From Maricaulis sp. (lineage in GTDB: Bacteria > Pseudomonadota > Alphaproteobacteria > Caulobacterales > Maricaulaceae), in NCBI RefSeq assembly GCF_030149515.1, contig NZ_JASBRI010000003.1, forward strand, positions 62,001-126,000: DNA of 64,000 nt. The letters run 5' to 3'. Made by a program: the position numbers and the translations under genes. Positions 53,397 to 62,176 of the stretch are shown piece after piece. The notes under the pieces are model-generated. The model had not been told where the DNA came from and ran no database searches. It saw only the letters and a program-made list of their open reading frames with translations. The stretch's first letter is position 1. Every line of letters begins with the position of its first letter.

Positions 53397-54917
53397 CTAG
53401 CCGGCGTCCTCTTCTGCCGGGGCGTCGCCTTCGGCGACGTCTTCTTCCTGGCTGATCTCCTCGCCATACTGGTTGTAGAGATCGGTACAATTGTCCGGAA
53501 CGTCGACCACGATCCGGCCTTCCTCATCGACATCGCCCAGGAGAATGGCGGTCTCGCGCAGATCTTCGACCGCGAAGCGGCATTCGTCCTGGCGAACGCG
53601 TTCGCGGATGCGGATCCGGTCGGCGGCCGCGGCGCGCTGGGTGTTGATATAGTTGATCCAGCCATTCGCCGTACGGCGCGAATAGGGATAGCGCGCGCCC
53701 TCGCGGAAGGCGGCCAGGGCGCTGTCGGTCCGGCCAAGATCCACGCGCACATTGCCCAGAAGCGTCCAGGCATTGCCCGGACGGTCGAGACCGCCGCGGT
53801 TGAGCGCTTCCTGGAAGGCATCTTCGGCCGCAGCCAGCTGGCGCTCCTGATAAAGCGCTTCGGCGAGCTTGAGGTAGTTGTCACCATCACCGGTCAGCTG
53901 TGCCAGCTGGCGCAAGACCGGAATGGCGCGTTCCCATTCGCGCGCCTGACGCCACATATTGGCCAGCAGCTGGACATTGTTTTCCGTGCGCTCGACGGCG
54001 CCGGAATTCAGCTCACGCTCCAGGATCACGGCACCCCGATAAGGATATTCATAGAAGCTGTAATACTGGGCGAGCGCCACAATCTCACGGCTCTCGGTGA
54101 GCATGCCGTTGATATACATGATCTTGTTGGCCTCGAACGCATCTTCCTCGCGGCCCGTCTGGGCCAGCAGGGACGCGTAGGAGCGCCAATTGCTCTTTTC
54201 CGTCGGCCAGCGCGCAACCATCTGTTCGATGATCCGGAACTGGTCCGGCACCCGGTTAAGCTGCTGATAGTAGAACAGCATCAGCGAGTGATCGCCGCGG
54301 GTGCGTTCGGCCGCAGGGCGCAGGCTCCAGAAGCGTTCGGCCCAGGGCAGGCCGTCGCGATAACGTTCGGCCTGGCCATAGGCCTGGGCCAGCATGCGCG
54401 CGACACCGACATTGATGGCGCTCTCGCCACCGGCTGCAATCGCCTGCTCGAGCGACTGGATGCCCTCATTGTAGCGGCCTTCCGCAATCAGCAGCTGGCC
54501 GATATTGATCCGCAGGTTGACGATTTCCTCGGTCAGCATGGCGCCCGTCTGGATCGCCGCCTGCCAGTCCTGGATGGCCCGGCTGATCTGTTCGATCTCG
54601 TAATAGGCCCGGCCGCGCATCTGCAAGGAGATCGAACGCTCATACGCATTGATGTCGGACATGCCGAGCGCACGGTTCAGGGTCTCGATGGAGGCCGCAA
54701 ACTGGTTCTCGCCCTGCAGGTTCTGTGCTTCCAGCACGATCTCGCCGATCCGCGCCGAGAATGTCCGGTCCGCACCGTCATTCTCCTCTTCCTGGTTCTG
54801 GTTCCGACGCTGGGCGTCGGCGTCCGTGACCATTACCCCGGCCAGCGAGGCAGCAAGGGCAAGCGTCGCGACGGAGCGCAACAGGCCCGATGTATCGAAA
54901 CCGTTGAAACGGATCAT
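53397..54917 (-). CDS. Exported tetratricopeptide repeat protein of the Ton operon
   Basis: A 506-residue protein with a signal peptide (cleavage near residue 35, DADAQ), an acidic N-terminal stretch, and a series of helical repeats fitting TPR or Sel1-like units (for example IETLNRALGMSDINAYERSISLQMRGRAYYEI and YLKLAEALYQERQLAAAEDAF). The tail is acidic. In Vibrio and Caulobacter relatives, the Ton system operon ends with such a TPR gene (called TtpF-like). It likely scaffolds the complex in the periplasm. The start has GAAGGAG upstream. Confidence 0.85.
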   Translation of the reverse strand: MIRFNGFDTSGLLRSVATLALAASLAGVMVTDADAQRRNQNQEEENDGADRTFSARIGEIVLEAQNLQGENQFAASIETLNRALGMSDINAYERSISLQMRGRAYYEIEQISRAIQDWQAAIQTGAMLTEEIVNLRINIGQLLIAEGRYNEGIQSLEQAIAAGGESAINVGVARMLAQAYGQAERYRDGLPWAERFWSLRPAAERTRGDHSLMLFYYQQLNRVPDQFRIIEQMVARWPTEKSNWRSYASLLAQTGREEDAFEANKIMYINGMLTESREIVALAQYYSFYEYPYRGAVILERELNSGAVERTENNVQLLANMWRQAREWERAIPVLRQLAQLTGDGDNYLKLAEALYQERQLAAAEDAFQEALNRGGLDRPGNAWTLLGNVRVDLGRTDSALAAFREGARYPYSRRTANGWINYINTQRAAAADRIRIRERVRQDECRFAVEDLRETAILLGDVDEEGRIVVDVPDNCTDLYNQYGEEISQEEDVAEGDAPAEEDAG

Positions 54918-55020
54918 CGATGGCTCCTTCATACCGGCCCCACTCCCCGGACCGGCTTTGACAATGTTGACGGAACGCGGGGCCCCATCCCCGGGGCCGG
55001 TCCCGATGCGCGAAATCTGC

Positions 55021-55047
55021 GGGGGCGGCCGCCTGGCGGCCGCCCCC
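55021..55047 (-). promoter_or_regulatory. 13-base perfect stem-loop between tonB and the TPR gene
   Basis: GGGGGCGGCCGCC (55021-55033) and GGCGGCCGCCCCC (55035-55047) form a very stable hairpin immediately after the tonB stop. No T-run follows on the minus strand, so it is not a standard terminator. A weaker stem (GGCCCC/GGGGCC) is at about 54983-54998. It may stabilise the upstream mRNA or lower expression of the TPR gene. Confidence 0.65.
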
Positions 55048-55054
55048 GTTCAGT

Positions 55055-55672
55055 CTAGTCGCTCAGGTTGAAATCGAACTGCGTGCGAACGCCCCGGCGG
55101 GCCACCGGCACACCATCCACGACCTTGGGATTGTAGCGCCAGCGTTCCACAGCACGGATCACCGCGCGGTCGAACAGGGAACTCGTGCAGTTCAGCACTT
55201 CGATATTGGTCGGCGTACCGTCCGGCGTCACGTCGAACTGGACGGTGCACTGGCCCTCGACCCCGCGTTCCGCAGCCCGCATGGGGTATTGCGGTTCGAT
55301 CCGCACCAGCGGCTGGGCATCGCGGTCTGAGACCGAGAAGTTGACCGTATCGCTGCCCAGTTGCGGCGCTTCGAAATCCGGGATCGCACCCATCACCGTG
55401 GCCAGCCCCTCGGAGGGCTGCTCGGCGCGCTGCCGCTCGATCTGCGGCGGCGGGGGTGGCGGATCGACCTGCTGGACGTCCTCGATCGTCGTGTCGCGGC
55501 GGCGGGCTTCCACCTCCTGAACTTCATCGTTGATCGAGAAGTTCCGGTCTTCGACATCCTCGTCGATCGGCGCACCCTCGACGAGGATGAGCCGGGTCAT
55601 GACGAAGAACAGCACCACCGTGATGATGGCTGCGACCGGGACACCGACTACGAGGCGGACAAAATTACCCAT
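55055..55672 (-). CDS. Energy transducer TonB of the Ton operon
   Basis: A 205-residue TonB-family protein. The anchor (residues 5-28) is followed by an acidic spacer with the short Pro run PPPPPPQ, and the C-terminal domain with EPQYPMRAAERGVEGQCTVQFDVTPDG and ERWRYNPKVVDG. Two Cys in EGQCTV and LNCTSS match those of the second TonB. It should transmit the ExbB-ExbD energy to outer-membrane receptors. It lies 12 bases downstream of the second exbD. Confidence 0.92.
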   Translation of the reverse strand: MGNFVRLVVGVPVAAIITVVLFFVMTRLILVEGAPIDEDVEDRNFSINDEVQEVEARRRDTTIEDVQQVDPPPPPPQIERQRAEQPSEGLATVMGAIPDFEAPQLGSDTVNFSVSDRDAQPLVRIEPQYPMRAAERGVEGQCTVQFDVTPDGTPTNIEVLNCTSSLFDRAVIRAVERWRYNPKVVDGVPVARRGVRTQFDFNLSD

Positions 55673-55684
55673 AATGTCTCCTCC

Positions 55685-56089
55685 CTACTCCTGGAGCGTC
55701 GAAACATGCACTTCGACACCCATTTCTATGAGCAGTTCCTGGACGTCGAGGATGAGGCCGATATTGGCTTCCTCGTCGCCCTGGATGGCAGCTCGTCCCT
55801 TGGGGTTCTCCTGCAGCAACTGCTCGATCACCCCCCGCAGCTCATTCATCTCGTAGACCCGGCGATTGACCCAGATCTCGTTGTCCGAGGTCACCGCGAT
55901 CAGCATCGACGGGTTCAGATCGTCCTCCATCATGGCGTCGGGGCGGAAAGTATCCACGCCGGGCTCCTTGATGAAGACCGAGGTCACGATGAAGAAGATG
56001 AGCAGAATGAAGACGACGTCCAGCATGGGCGTCATGTTCAGCTCGACTTCTTCCTCGCCGGTATTCACGCGACTGACACGTCTTGCCAT
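55685..56089 (-). CDS. ExbD biopolymer transporter (copy 2)
   Basis: A 134-residue protein with one transmembrane helix (NMTPMLDVVFILLIFFIVTSVF), the Asp of PMLD that conducts protons, and a periplasmic domain (MLIAVTSDNEIWVNRRVYEM and IGLILDVQELLIEMGVEV). It works with ExbB. The neighbouring ExbD is at 56102-56515. Confidence 0.92.
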   Translation of the reverse strand: MARRVSRVNTGEEEVELNMTPMLDVVFILLIFFIVTSVFIKEPGVDTFRPDAMMEDDLNPSMLIAVTSDNEIWVNRRVYEMNELRGVIEQLLQENPKGRAAIQGDEEANIGLILDVQELLIEMGVEVHVSTLQE

Positions 56090-56101
56090 GCCTGCCTCCC
56101 C

Positions 56102-56515
56102 TTAGCTCTGCTCACCGCGTGAGCGCTGGATCGAGACCGGGACACCATTGGTGCCCATCTCGTCCCAGATCTGCACGATGATGCCGTGGTCGGCCTCGTC
56201 CTGGACTTCCAGGAGCACGGCACTGTTCGGCGCTTCCGCCCGGAAGCGGTTCACGGCCGACAGCACGCGGTCGACATCGGTCCGCACCTGGTTGACGAAG
56301 ATCTGATTTTCGTCATCGACCTGCACCACGATCGGCGGCGGTGCATTCGAGTCCGGTGGCGTGTCCGATTCAGGTGGCGGACGCATGTCGATACCTTCTT
56401 CCGAGAGGAAGGTGGCAGTGACGATGAAGAAGATCAGCAGGATGAACACGATGTCGAGCATCGGTGTCATGTTCACTTCGGCCTGATCGTCGTGGTGTTG
56501 GGCTCTCCGTCTCAT
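56102..56515 (-). CDS. ExbD biopolymer transporter (copy 1)
   Basis: A 137-residue protein with NMTPMLDIVFILLIFFIVTATF, including the proton-pathway Asp. Compared with the other copy, a Pro-rich stretch (PPPESDTPPDSNAPPP) is inserted after the helix, then IVVQVDDENQIFVNQVRTD. It overlaps the exbB stop by four bases (ATGA). Two different ExbDs suggest a mixed pentamer-dimer assembly. Confidence 0.92.
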   Translation of the reverse strand: MRRRAQHHDDQAEVNMTPMLDIVFILLIFFIVTATFLSEEGIDMRPPPESDTPPDSNAPPPIVVQVDDENQIFVNQVRTDVDRVLSAVNRFRAEAPNSAVLLEVQDEADHGIIVQIWDEMGTNGVPVSIQRSRGEQS

Positions 56516-57048
56516 GCTGCGCGCTCCTCACCGATTTCGAGCGAGTCGGCCAGCCGCGCCGTGCGGGACTTGGCCAGACGCTCGATCTGGTTGGCGAAGA
56601 TCAGGCCCGAGATGGAGGCCACCATGCCGGCCATGGTCGGGATCGTGGCGCGCGACACGCCGGCCGACATGGCCTGGGCGTCGGACGAGCCTGAGATCGC
56701 CATGACATCGAACACAGAGACCATCCCGGTCACCGTCCCGAGCAGTCCGAAAAGCGGCGCGACCGCGACGAGCGTCTTCACGAGCTCGACATTCTGGTCG
56801 TTGCGCTGTTTGACCTCCGAGATGAGTTGGTCGCGGATGGCATGGGCATACCAAGACTTCTTGTCTGCCCGCGCTGTCCACTCCCGCTGCGCCTGCTTCG
56901 CAATGCCGTCCTGGGCAAAGAAGAAGAAGGCGAAGCGCTCGAGGATGAAGGCCCACATCACGAAAGTGATGATCATGATCCATGTCAGGACCGGGCCTCC
57001 CCGCTCGAGGAACTCCTGAAGGCCGGTTGTAACGGCCTGGAAATCCAT
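56512..57048 (-). CDS. ExbB/TolQ/MotA family proton channel protein
   Basis: A 178-residue protein with three helices, first helix VLTWIMIITFVMWAFILERFAFFFFA, and the family motif LVAVAPLFGLLGTVTGMVSVFDVMAISG followed by the third helix with ATIPTMAGMVASISGLIFANQIE. It is the short ExbB-like partner of the TtpC-like protein upstream, which lies 15 bases away. Confidence 0.93.
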   Translation of the reverse strand: MDFQAVTTGLQEFLERGGPVLTWIMIITFVMWAFILERFAFFFFAQDGIAKQAQREWTARADKKSWYAHAIRDQLISEVKQRNDQNVELVKTLVAVAPLFGLLGTVTGMVSVFDVMAISGSSDAQAMSAGVSRATIPTMAGMVASISGLIFANQIERLAKSRTARLADSLEIGEERAA

Positions 57049-57062
57049 AGCGGTTCCTCCGA

Positions 57063-58448
57063 TTAGCCGTGACGCTCTTCAGCGTGACGCGCGACCATGC
57101 CCGCAGCCTGTTCTTCGAGCACCTGCTGAACGCCGCGCGCGAAGGACTGGGCGAAGCTGTGAATGAACAGCAGCGGAATGGCGGCAATAAGGCCAAGCAC
57201 CGTGGTCATGAGGGCTTCGGAAATACCGCCGGCCATGATCCGCGGATCGCCGGTGCCGAACAGGGTGATCTGGGTGAAGGTCTTGATCATACCCGTCACC
57301 GTACCCAGCAGGCCGAGCAGCGGAGCGATACCGGCCGCCAGCTTCAGGAAGTTGAGGCCGAATTCCAGCTTCGGCGATTCCTGCAGAATGGCTTCGTCGA
57401 GCTTGAGTTCCATCGTCTCGACGTCCTTGTCCTTGGACGCCTCATAGGCCAGCATCACACGGCCGAGCGGGTTGGACTTGGAGCCCTTGGACTTGCGCTT
57501 CTGGCCGGAGACAGCCGCCTGGGTGCCCAGCAGGACGAAGAGGCGGAACAGGCCGAAAGCGGCCGAGATGATCAGCAGGCCGATGATGACCTTACCGACA
57601 TTGCCCGACTGCTCGATACGCTCGGAGATGTCCGGAACGTCCTTGTAGATGTCCAGAAGCGGACCGCGGGACGGGTCGACCACGCCCATGACGATCTCGT
57701 TCGGATCGGCATTGAACAGGCTGGAGGCACCGCCCACGAAGTTGGCCGGCGGCTGGGCCGGCAGGTCGCGGAGGTTCCAGGCACCCGTCGTGTCGTTCTC
57801 TTCCCAGAGCGCGAAACGCTGGTTGTTGTTGTGGTTGGTGAAGACCACGAACGGACCGACGCGGGTCGCCGGAACGGCTTCGCCGCCACCGATGCCGGTA
57901 ACGCGGGTGTTGAAGGTGACGACCTGCTGCTGCTGGATCATCTCTTCGATCATGCGGCGCCAGATGTAGTCCAGCTCCGAACGGGTCGGCAGGGTCCGGC
58001 TGTTGGCCAGGGTTTCCAGCGCATCGGCGCGGCCCGGGAACTGCGCCGAGACGATCGACGAATCGATGATGGCGGCAAATTCGCCGGCGGTCTGACGGGC
58101 CTGACCGAACAGTTCGCCGAACGCGCCCTGACGCTGACGCAGCTCGGCGTCGAGTTCGTCGATCTGGGTCTGGTTGGCTTCGAACTGGGCCGTGAGATTG
58201 TCGGCCTGGTTGCGCAGCGCCGCCAGCTCGTTGCGAGCCTGGTTCAGCAGTGCCTGCTGCTGGTTCGTGCTCTGCTGGAATTCACGCAGGCGTGCCTGGT
58301 TTTCCGCGCTCGCTTCACGGGCGTCGGAACGCACGCGGTTGAGGAGTTCGCTGAGGGATCCGGCGGGCTCGGTCTGAGCCACGGCGCCGGAGGTGAGTGC
58401 CACGCCCATGGAAACGGCAGCGGCGAGCATTTTGATGGTCGTCTTCAT
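57063..58448 (-). CDS. TtpC-like long ExbB/MotA family protein
   Basis: A 461-residue ExbB-type protein with a signal peptide (MKTTIKMLAAAVSMGVALTSG), a long periplasmic coiled coil (about residues 30-115, e.g. QQALLNQARNELAALRNQADNL), a beta-rich domain, then three helices with the family motif AAGIAPLLGLLGTVTGMIKTFTQITLFG and LGLIAAIPLLF. This layout is that of TtpC, the extra protein of the Vibrio TonB2 system. The periplasmic part likely connects the motor to the DUF3450 and TPR partners. Confidence 0.92.
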   Translation of the reverse strand: MKTTIKMLAAAVSMGVALTSGAVAQTEPAGSLSELLNRVRSDAREASAENQARLREFQQSTNQQQALLNQARNELAALRNQADNLTAQFEANQTQIDELDAELRQRQGAFGELFGQARQTAGEFAAIIDSSIVSAQFPGRADALETLANSRTLPTRSELDYIWRRMIEEMIQQQQVVTFNTRVTGIGGGEAVPATRVGPFVVFTNHNNNQRFALWEENDTTGAWNLRDLPAQPPANFVGGASSLFNADPNEIVMGVVDPSRGPLLDIYKDVPDISERIEQSGNVGKVIIGLLIISAAFGLFRLFVLLGTQAAVSGQKRKSKGSKSNPLGRVMLAYEASKDKDVETMELKLDEAILQESPKLEFGLNFLKLAAGIAPLLGLLGTVTGMIKTFTQITLFGTGDPRIMAGGISEALMTTVLGLIAAIPLLFIHSFAQSFARGVQQVLEEQAAGMVARHAEERHG

Positions 58449-58472
58449 AATCCTACTCTCCGTTCCAAGCCG

Positions 58473-59255
58473 TTACTGGGCAACCTGCGGGCCAGGCAGC
58501 GGGACGAGGAAGACGGACGGGGTCGTCACTTCCTCGGCGATGCGGATGGCGCGGGTCACGTTGGCTTCGTAGCTGCCCGGGAGTGCTTCCCAGTCGCTGG
58601 AGTTGTTGTGGCGGATGGTCATGCGGCCATCGTCGTACTGGCGGATCATCGCCACGCGGCCGATCTGAAGGACCTTCACATTCACCGGAATGCCGTCCTC
58701 GATCACTGTGTCGTCATAGGCATTCAGCGAACGGCCGTAGGACGCTTCGATGTCGTAGGCATTCAGGATCACGCGATAGCGCTCGGCCGGGGAGACGTTC
58801 GGGTCGTCGACCAGCTCGTACAGGTTTTCGATACGGGCCAGGCGGCCATTCTCGCCTTCCAGGCGGAAGGGCAGGTCGAGGTTCACGAACTCTTCCAGGT
58901 TCTGAACCATTTCCCGCATCATCGGCGCGAGATCGGTCTGGATGCTGTCCACACGCTCGATCTGCTGCTGCAGGGAATCGACTTCGTTCTCCTGCGAACG
59001 AATGAAGACCTGCTGCTGTTCCACGAACAGGCGCTGGGATTCGATCTGCTCCAGCAGCGCGCGATATTCGAGTTCGATATCGGTGCGCTGGTCGTCCAGC
59101 TGGTCGATGCGGCGCTGCGTCTGCGCACCTTCCTGCGTATTGTTGCGTGCAACACTGAGCGTTTGGTCCAGCTGCGCAACGGCGGCCCCCCCAAAGGCGC
59201 CCGCCGCAACCGTCGCCATAAGCGACGCGCGAACCAAATTCTTCAAGTTCACCAT
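58473..59255 (-). CDS. DUF3450 family periplasmic protein
   Basis: A 260-residue exported protein with a signal peptide (cleavage near VAQ), a coiled coil (residues 25-110, with RRIDQLDDQRTDIELEYRALLEQIE) and a globular domain with FRLEGENGRLARIENLYELVDDPNVSPAERYRVILNAYDIEASYGRS, KVLQIGRVAMIRQY. DUF3450 genes recur just before TtpC/ExbB/ExbD/TonB sets. It is the first gene of the operon and likely a periplasmic accessory of the Ton motor. Confidence 0.92.
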   Translation of the reverse strand: MVNLKNLVRASLMATVAAGAFGGAAVAQLDQTLSVARNNTQEGAQTQRRIDQLDDQRTDIELEYRALLEQIESQRLFVEQQQVFIRSQENEVDSLQQQIERVDSIQTDLAPMMREMVQNLEEFVNLDLPFRLEGENGRLARIENLYELVDDPNVSPAERYRVILNAYDIEASYGRSLNAYDDTVIEDGIPVNVKVLQIGRVAMIRQYDDGRMTIRHNNSSDWEALPGSYEANVTRAIRIAEEVTTPSVFLVPLPGPQVAQ

Positions 59256-59757
59256 TTCTCGCCTCACAATGGTCAATGCGGGTCCCCAAAGGTTCCCCGC
59301 CCCAATAAAACTTCGATGCTGACCCGGCATAGGCCTGCCGGTTTGGCCCCCTACCCTGAATGTTCAAGCGGCCTGCAGACAGCTTCCGCACACGGCGGCT
59401 TAGCGATCAAGTCTAGCCGAGTGGTTACCGCAGCTGCGGATCACCCGATACCCCGTGATGGTTGCTCCATCATCTTATAGGCGCTCTCGCGCCGCTTGAA
59501 AAATCGCATGAACGCTAACACCAGCGTTACACCACGATCAATACATCTTTGTGGCTGGAATGCGGCGCGAACTGCGCACAAATGGGCGGGATTCGCCTGA
59601 TACGATCACCGCAACTGCAATGCTCGCCTGTAGGGAGTGATTGCCATCCGGCCGGTTTCGCATCGAAACACGGTGCCGCACCGGATTGCCGCCCAGATCT
59701 GCCTGCGCAGTCATGTCACGTCTTCGTGACCGGCCGGTCCTGTAGGGAAAGAAGGGA
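59256..59757. other. Promoter region of the Ton operon and spacer to tRNA-Gln
   Basis: About 500 bases without a convincing reading frame. The left part is the promoter side of the DUF3450 operon, and 59511-59528 contains an operator-like inverted repeat. The right part includes two hairpins (GTCACG/CGTGAC at 59712-59727 and GACCGG/CCGGTC next to it) that could end the tRNA-Gln transcript. Nothing else is recognised. Confidence 0.45.
59511..59528. promoter_or_regulatory. Operator-like inverted repeat upstream of the Ton operon
   Basis: AACGCT (59511-59516) and AGCGTT (59523-59528) flank a 6-base spacer. The palindrome is about 256 bases upstream of the DUF3450 start. The form is compatible with a LacI-type or similar regulator site, but the regulator is not known. 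Confidence 0.4.
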
Positions 59758-59832
59758 TGGCTGGGGCGCCAGGATTCGAACCTGGGAATGTCGGTACCAA
59801 AAACCGATGCCTTACCACTTGGCGACGCCCCA
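59758..59832 (-). tRNA. tRNA-Gln (anticodon TTG)
   Basis: A full cloverleaf on the minus strand with the acceptor stem TGGGGCG paired with CGCCCCA, encoded CCA at 59758-59760, a D-arm (GCCAAGTGGTAAGGC) and T-loop GGTTCGAATCC. The anticodon loop TTTTGGT gives TTG (Gln). Length 75 bases with CCA. Confidence 0.95.
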
Positions 59833-60060
59833 ACCGGGCCCGTCAGCGACGACGGAGCGCGGTAGATACATAACCCCCGTCGGGGATGCAACGGTGCAAT
59901 GCGGTCGGCTGCAGCGCCAACTGCACAATCGGGGTGCATAACTTACAACAGGAAGCAGCTGCATTCAGCCGCGCAGCACCGCACAGAACCGGGCCTGCAA
60001 AGCCCTGCGTTTCGCGCGTTGCACCGGACCGGAGAGTTGGCTATAAGCCGCGCCTCGGTT

Positions 60061-60137
60061 CGGAGTATAGCTCAGCCTGGTAGAGCACCGTCTTCGGGAG
60101 GCGGGGGTCGCAAGTTCGAATCTTGCTACTCCGACCA
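60061..60137 (+). tRNA. tRNA-Pro (anticodon CGG)
   Basis: A full cloverleaf with acceptor stem CGGAGTA/TACTCCG, D-arm (GCTCAGCCTGGTAGAGC), T-loop GTTCGAATC, and encoded CCA at 60135-60137. The anticodon loop TTCGGGA gives CGG (Pro). Length 77 bases with CCA. Confidence 0.96.
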
Positions 60138-60315
60138 TTCTCTCTTTCCCGCCCAGATTTCTCGAACACGTCCGGCATCGCGCACCGGGCGGGACACGCG
60201 GCTGCACAGTCCCTCGACCGCTTTCTGTCACAACACTACATTATGCCCCCAAAACGGGACCGCTTCTTGCACAACGGTCCTGAAGGTGTGCACGCGCGGG
60301 TCGGAAGGGGCTCTC

Positions 60316-62106
60316 ATGAAACAGTTCTGGATTACTTTCTTCGGATCGATCGTCGGCGTGATCGTCGGCTCGGTCCTGGCGGTCATTGTTCTCGTCATGC
60401 TGATCGGCGCCATGATCGGCGCAGCGCTGGAAGGGGCCGAGACCGACGCCACCCTGCCCCGCGACGGCATCGTGCTGGAACTGGACCTGCGCCAGCCGCG
60501 CCTCGACACGCCCTCGCGTTCGCCCTTCGGTTTCGCCGAACCGCTCTCGGCGGTGGAAATCGTGCAGACGCTGCAGGTCGCCGAGAACGACGATCGTGTG
60601 CAAGGCCTGTTCATTCGCGCCAACGAGTTCGGCATGGCGCCGGGTCAGGCCGAGGAGATCCGCGAAGCCATCGCCGATTTCCGCGAGGCCGGGAAATTCG
60701 TCCTGACCCACGCCCAGGGTTTTGAGGGCACCACGGTAACCGGCTATTTCGCAGTGTCCGGTTCCGACGAGATCTGGCTGCAGGACACATCCAGCTTCAC
60801 CCCGGCCGGTCTGGCAGCGGAAGTGATGTTCCTGGGCGGCCTGTTCGAGCACTTCTCCGCAGAGCCGCAATTCGAGCAGTTCCACGAATACAAGAATGCG
60901 GCGAATACCTATACCGAAAGTACGCTGACCGAGCCCCATCGCGAAGCCGTGGAATCCTACATCGGTTCGATCTTCGACACCGCCGTGGCGGCGATTGCCG
61001 CAGACCGGGGTCTTGCCGGTGCAGATCGCGCCCGCGCCCTGTTCGAAGCCTCCCCCCACACCGCCGAATCCGCCCGCGAGGCCGGGCTGGTGGACCGGCT
61101 GGGACATGTGATCGAGGCGCGCGAAGCCGCGCTCTCCCGTGCCGGCCAGGATGCGCAGACGATCGAGATCGCCGATTACCGCGAACAGGCCACGCCGGCC
61201 TGGAGCAATGCGCCGGTCGTCGCCCTCATCGAGGGTCAGGGCGCCATCGTGACGGGAACACCGGAACAGGGCCCGTTCGGTGGTGAGGAGATGATCGGCG
61301 GCGACTTCATGTCGGAAGCCATTCTGGACGCCGCCGAGGACACCAATGTCCGCGCCATCGTGATCCGGGTCGATTCGCCCGGCGGTTCCGCGATTGCCTC
61401 CGACCAGGTCTGGCATGCGATCAACCGCGCCCGCGAGGCCGGTAAGCCGGTCATCGTCTCGATGGCCTCGCTGGCTGCATCGGGTGGCTACTACATCGCC
61501 GCACCGGCCGACTATGTCGTCGCCCACGCGACTACGCTGACCGGTTCGATCGGCGTTCTGGGCGGAAAGATCGTGCTGGACGGCACGTTCGATCTGGTCG
61601 GCCTGAATGTGGAGACCATCTCGGTTGGCGGCGAATACGCCACCGCCTTTTCCAGCCAGCAGGCCTGGAGCGAAACCCAGCGCGCCGCCTATCGCAGCCA
61701 GATGGAAGACATCTACGACGACTTCACCCAGCGCGTCGCCGATGGCCGCGACCTGCCGCTGGAACGCGTTCTGGAGATCGCCCGAGGCCGTGTCTGGACA
61801 GGTGCCCAGGCGCTGGATCTGGGCCTGGTCGACGAGATCGGCGGTTTCCGCGATGCCGTCGATGCGGCCAAGGAGCTGGCCGGCATCGCGCCGGAGAGCG
61901 ATGTCCGGTTGCGCCGTTTCCCGCGTCAGCGCACGCCGCTGGAACAGTTCCAGGAACTCTTCGGCGTCTCGGCCGAATCCGCCGAGGCCGCAGCACGCCT
62001 GAATGCGCTGATGGATCTGCCGGAAGTTCGCGCTGCCGTACGGGCCCGCGAGGATGCCCGCCAGACCGGTGTCCAGATGCGCAGCCAGGTGGCCGCACCG
62101 CGCTGA
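60316..62106 (+). CDS. sppA: Signal peptide peptidase SppA (67K type)
   Basis: A 596-residue inner-membrane serine protease that degrades leftover signal peptides. One N-terminal helix (residues 5-35), then two ClpP-like halves. Catalytic Lys193 is in FHEYKNAANTYTESTLTEP (N-terminal half), and Ser389 is in MASLAASGGYYIAAPADYVVA (C-terminal half). VIRVDSPGGSAIASDQVW is the other signature. The dyad across the two halves is typical of the long SppA type. AAGGGG precedes the ATG. A bidirectional terminator follows. Confidence 0.94.
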   Translation: MKQFWITFFGSIVGVIVGSVLAVIVLVMLIGAMIGAALEGAETDATLPRDGIVLELDLRQPRLDTPSRSPFGFAEPLSAVEIVQTLQVAENDDRVQGLFIRANEFGMAPGQAEEIREAIADFREAGKFVLTHAQGFEGTTVTGYFAVSGSDEIWLQDTSSFTPAGLAAEVMFLGGLFEHFSAEPQFEQFHEYKNAANTYTESTLTEPHREAVESYIGSIFDTAVAAIAADRGLAGADRARALFEASPHTAESAREAGLVDRLGHVIEAREAALSRAGQDAQTIEIADYREQATPAWSNAPVVALIEGQGAIVTGTPEQGPFGGEEMIGGDFMSEAILDAAEDTNVRAIVIRVDSPGGSAIASDQVWHAINRAREAGKPVIVSMASLAASGGYYIAAPADYVVAHATTLTGSIGVLGGKIVLDGTFDLVGLNVETISVGGEYATAFSSQQAWSETQRAAYRSQMEDIYDDFTQRVADGRDLPLERVLEIARGRVWTGAQALDLGLVDEIGGFRDAVDAAKELAGIAPESDVRLRRFPRQRTPLEQFQELFGVSAESAEAAARLNALMDLPEVRAAVRAREDARQTGVQMRSQVAAPR

Positions 62107-62127
62107 CCTCCGGTCCGCACACATGCG

Positions 62128-62155
62128 AAAAGGGCCCGCCTTTGCGGGCCCTTTT
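62128..62155. terminator. Bidirectional terminator between sppA and DUF3667
   Basis: Twelve-base perfect arms AAAAGGGCCCGC (62128-62139) and GCGGGCCCTTTT (62144-62155) with a 4-base loop, continuing into more T. A and T runs on both sides allow it to end both sppA and the convergent DUF3667 gene. Confidence 0.93.
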
Positions 62156-62176
62156 TTGTCGCCGGATGCCGCGCCG

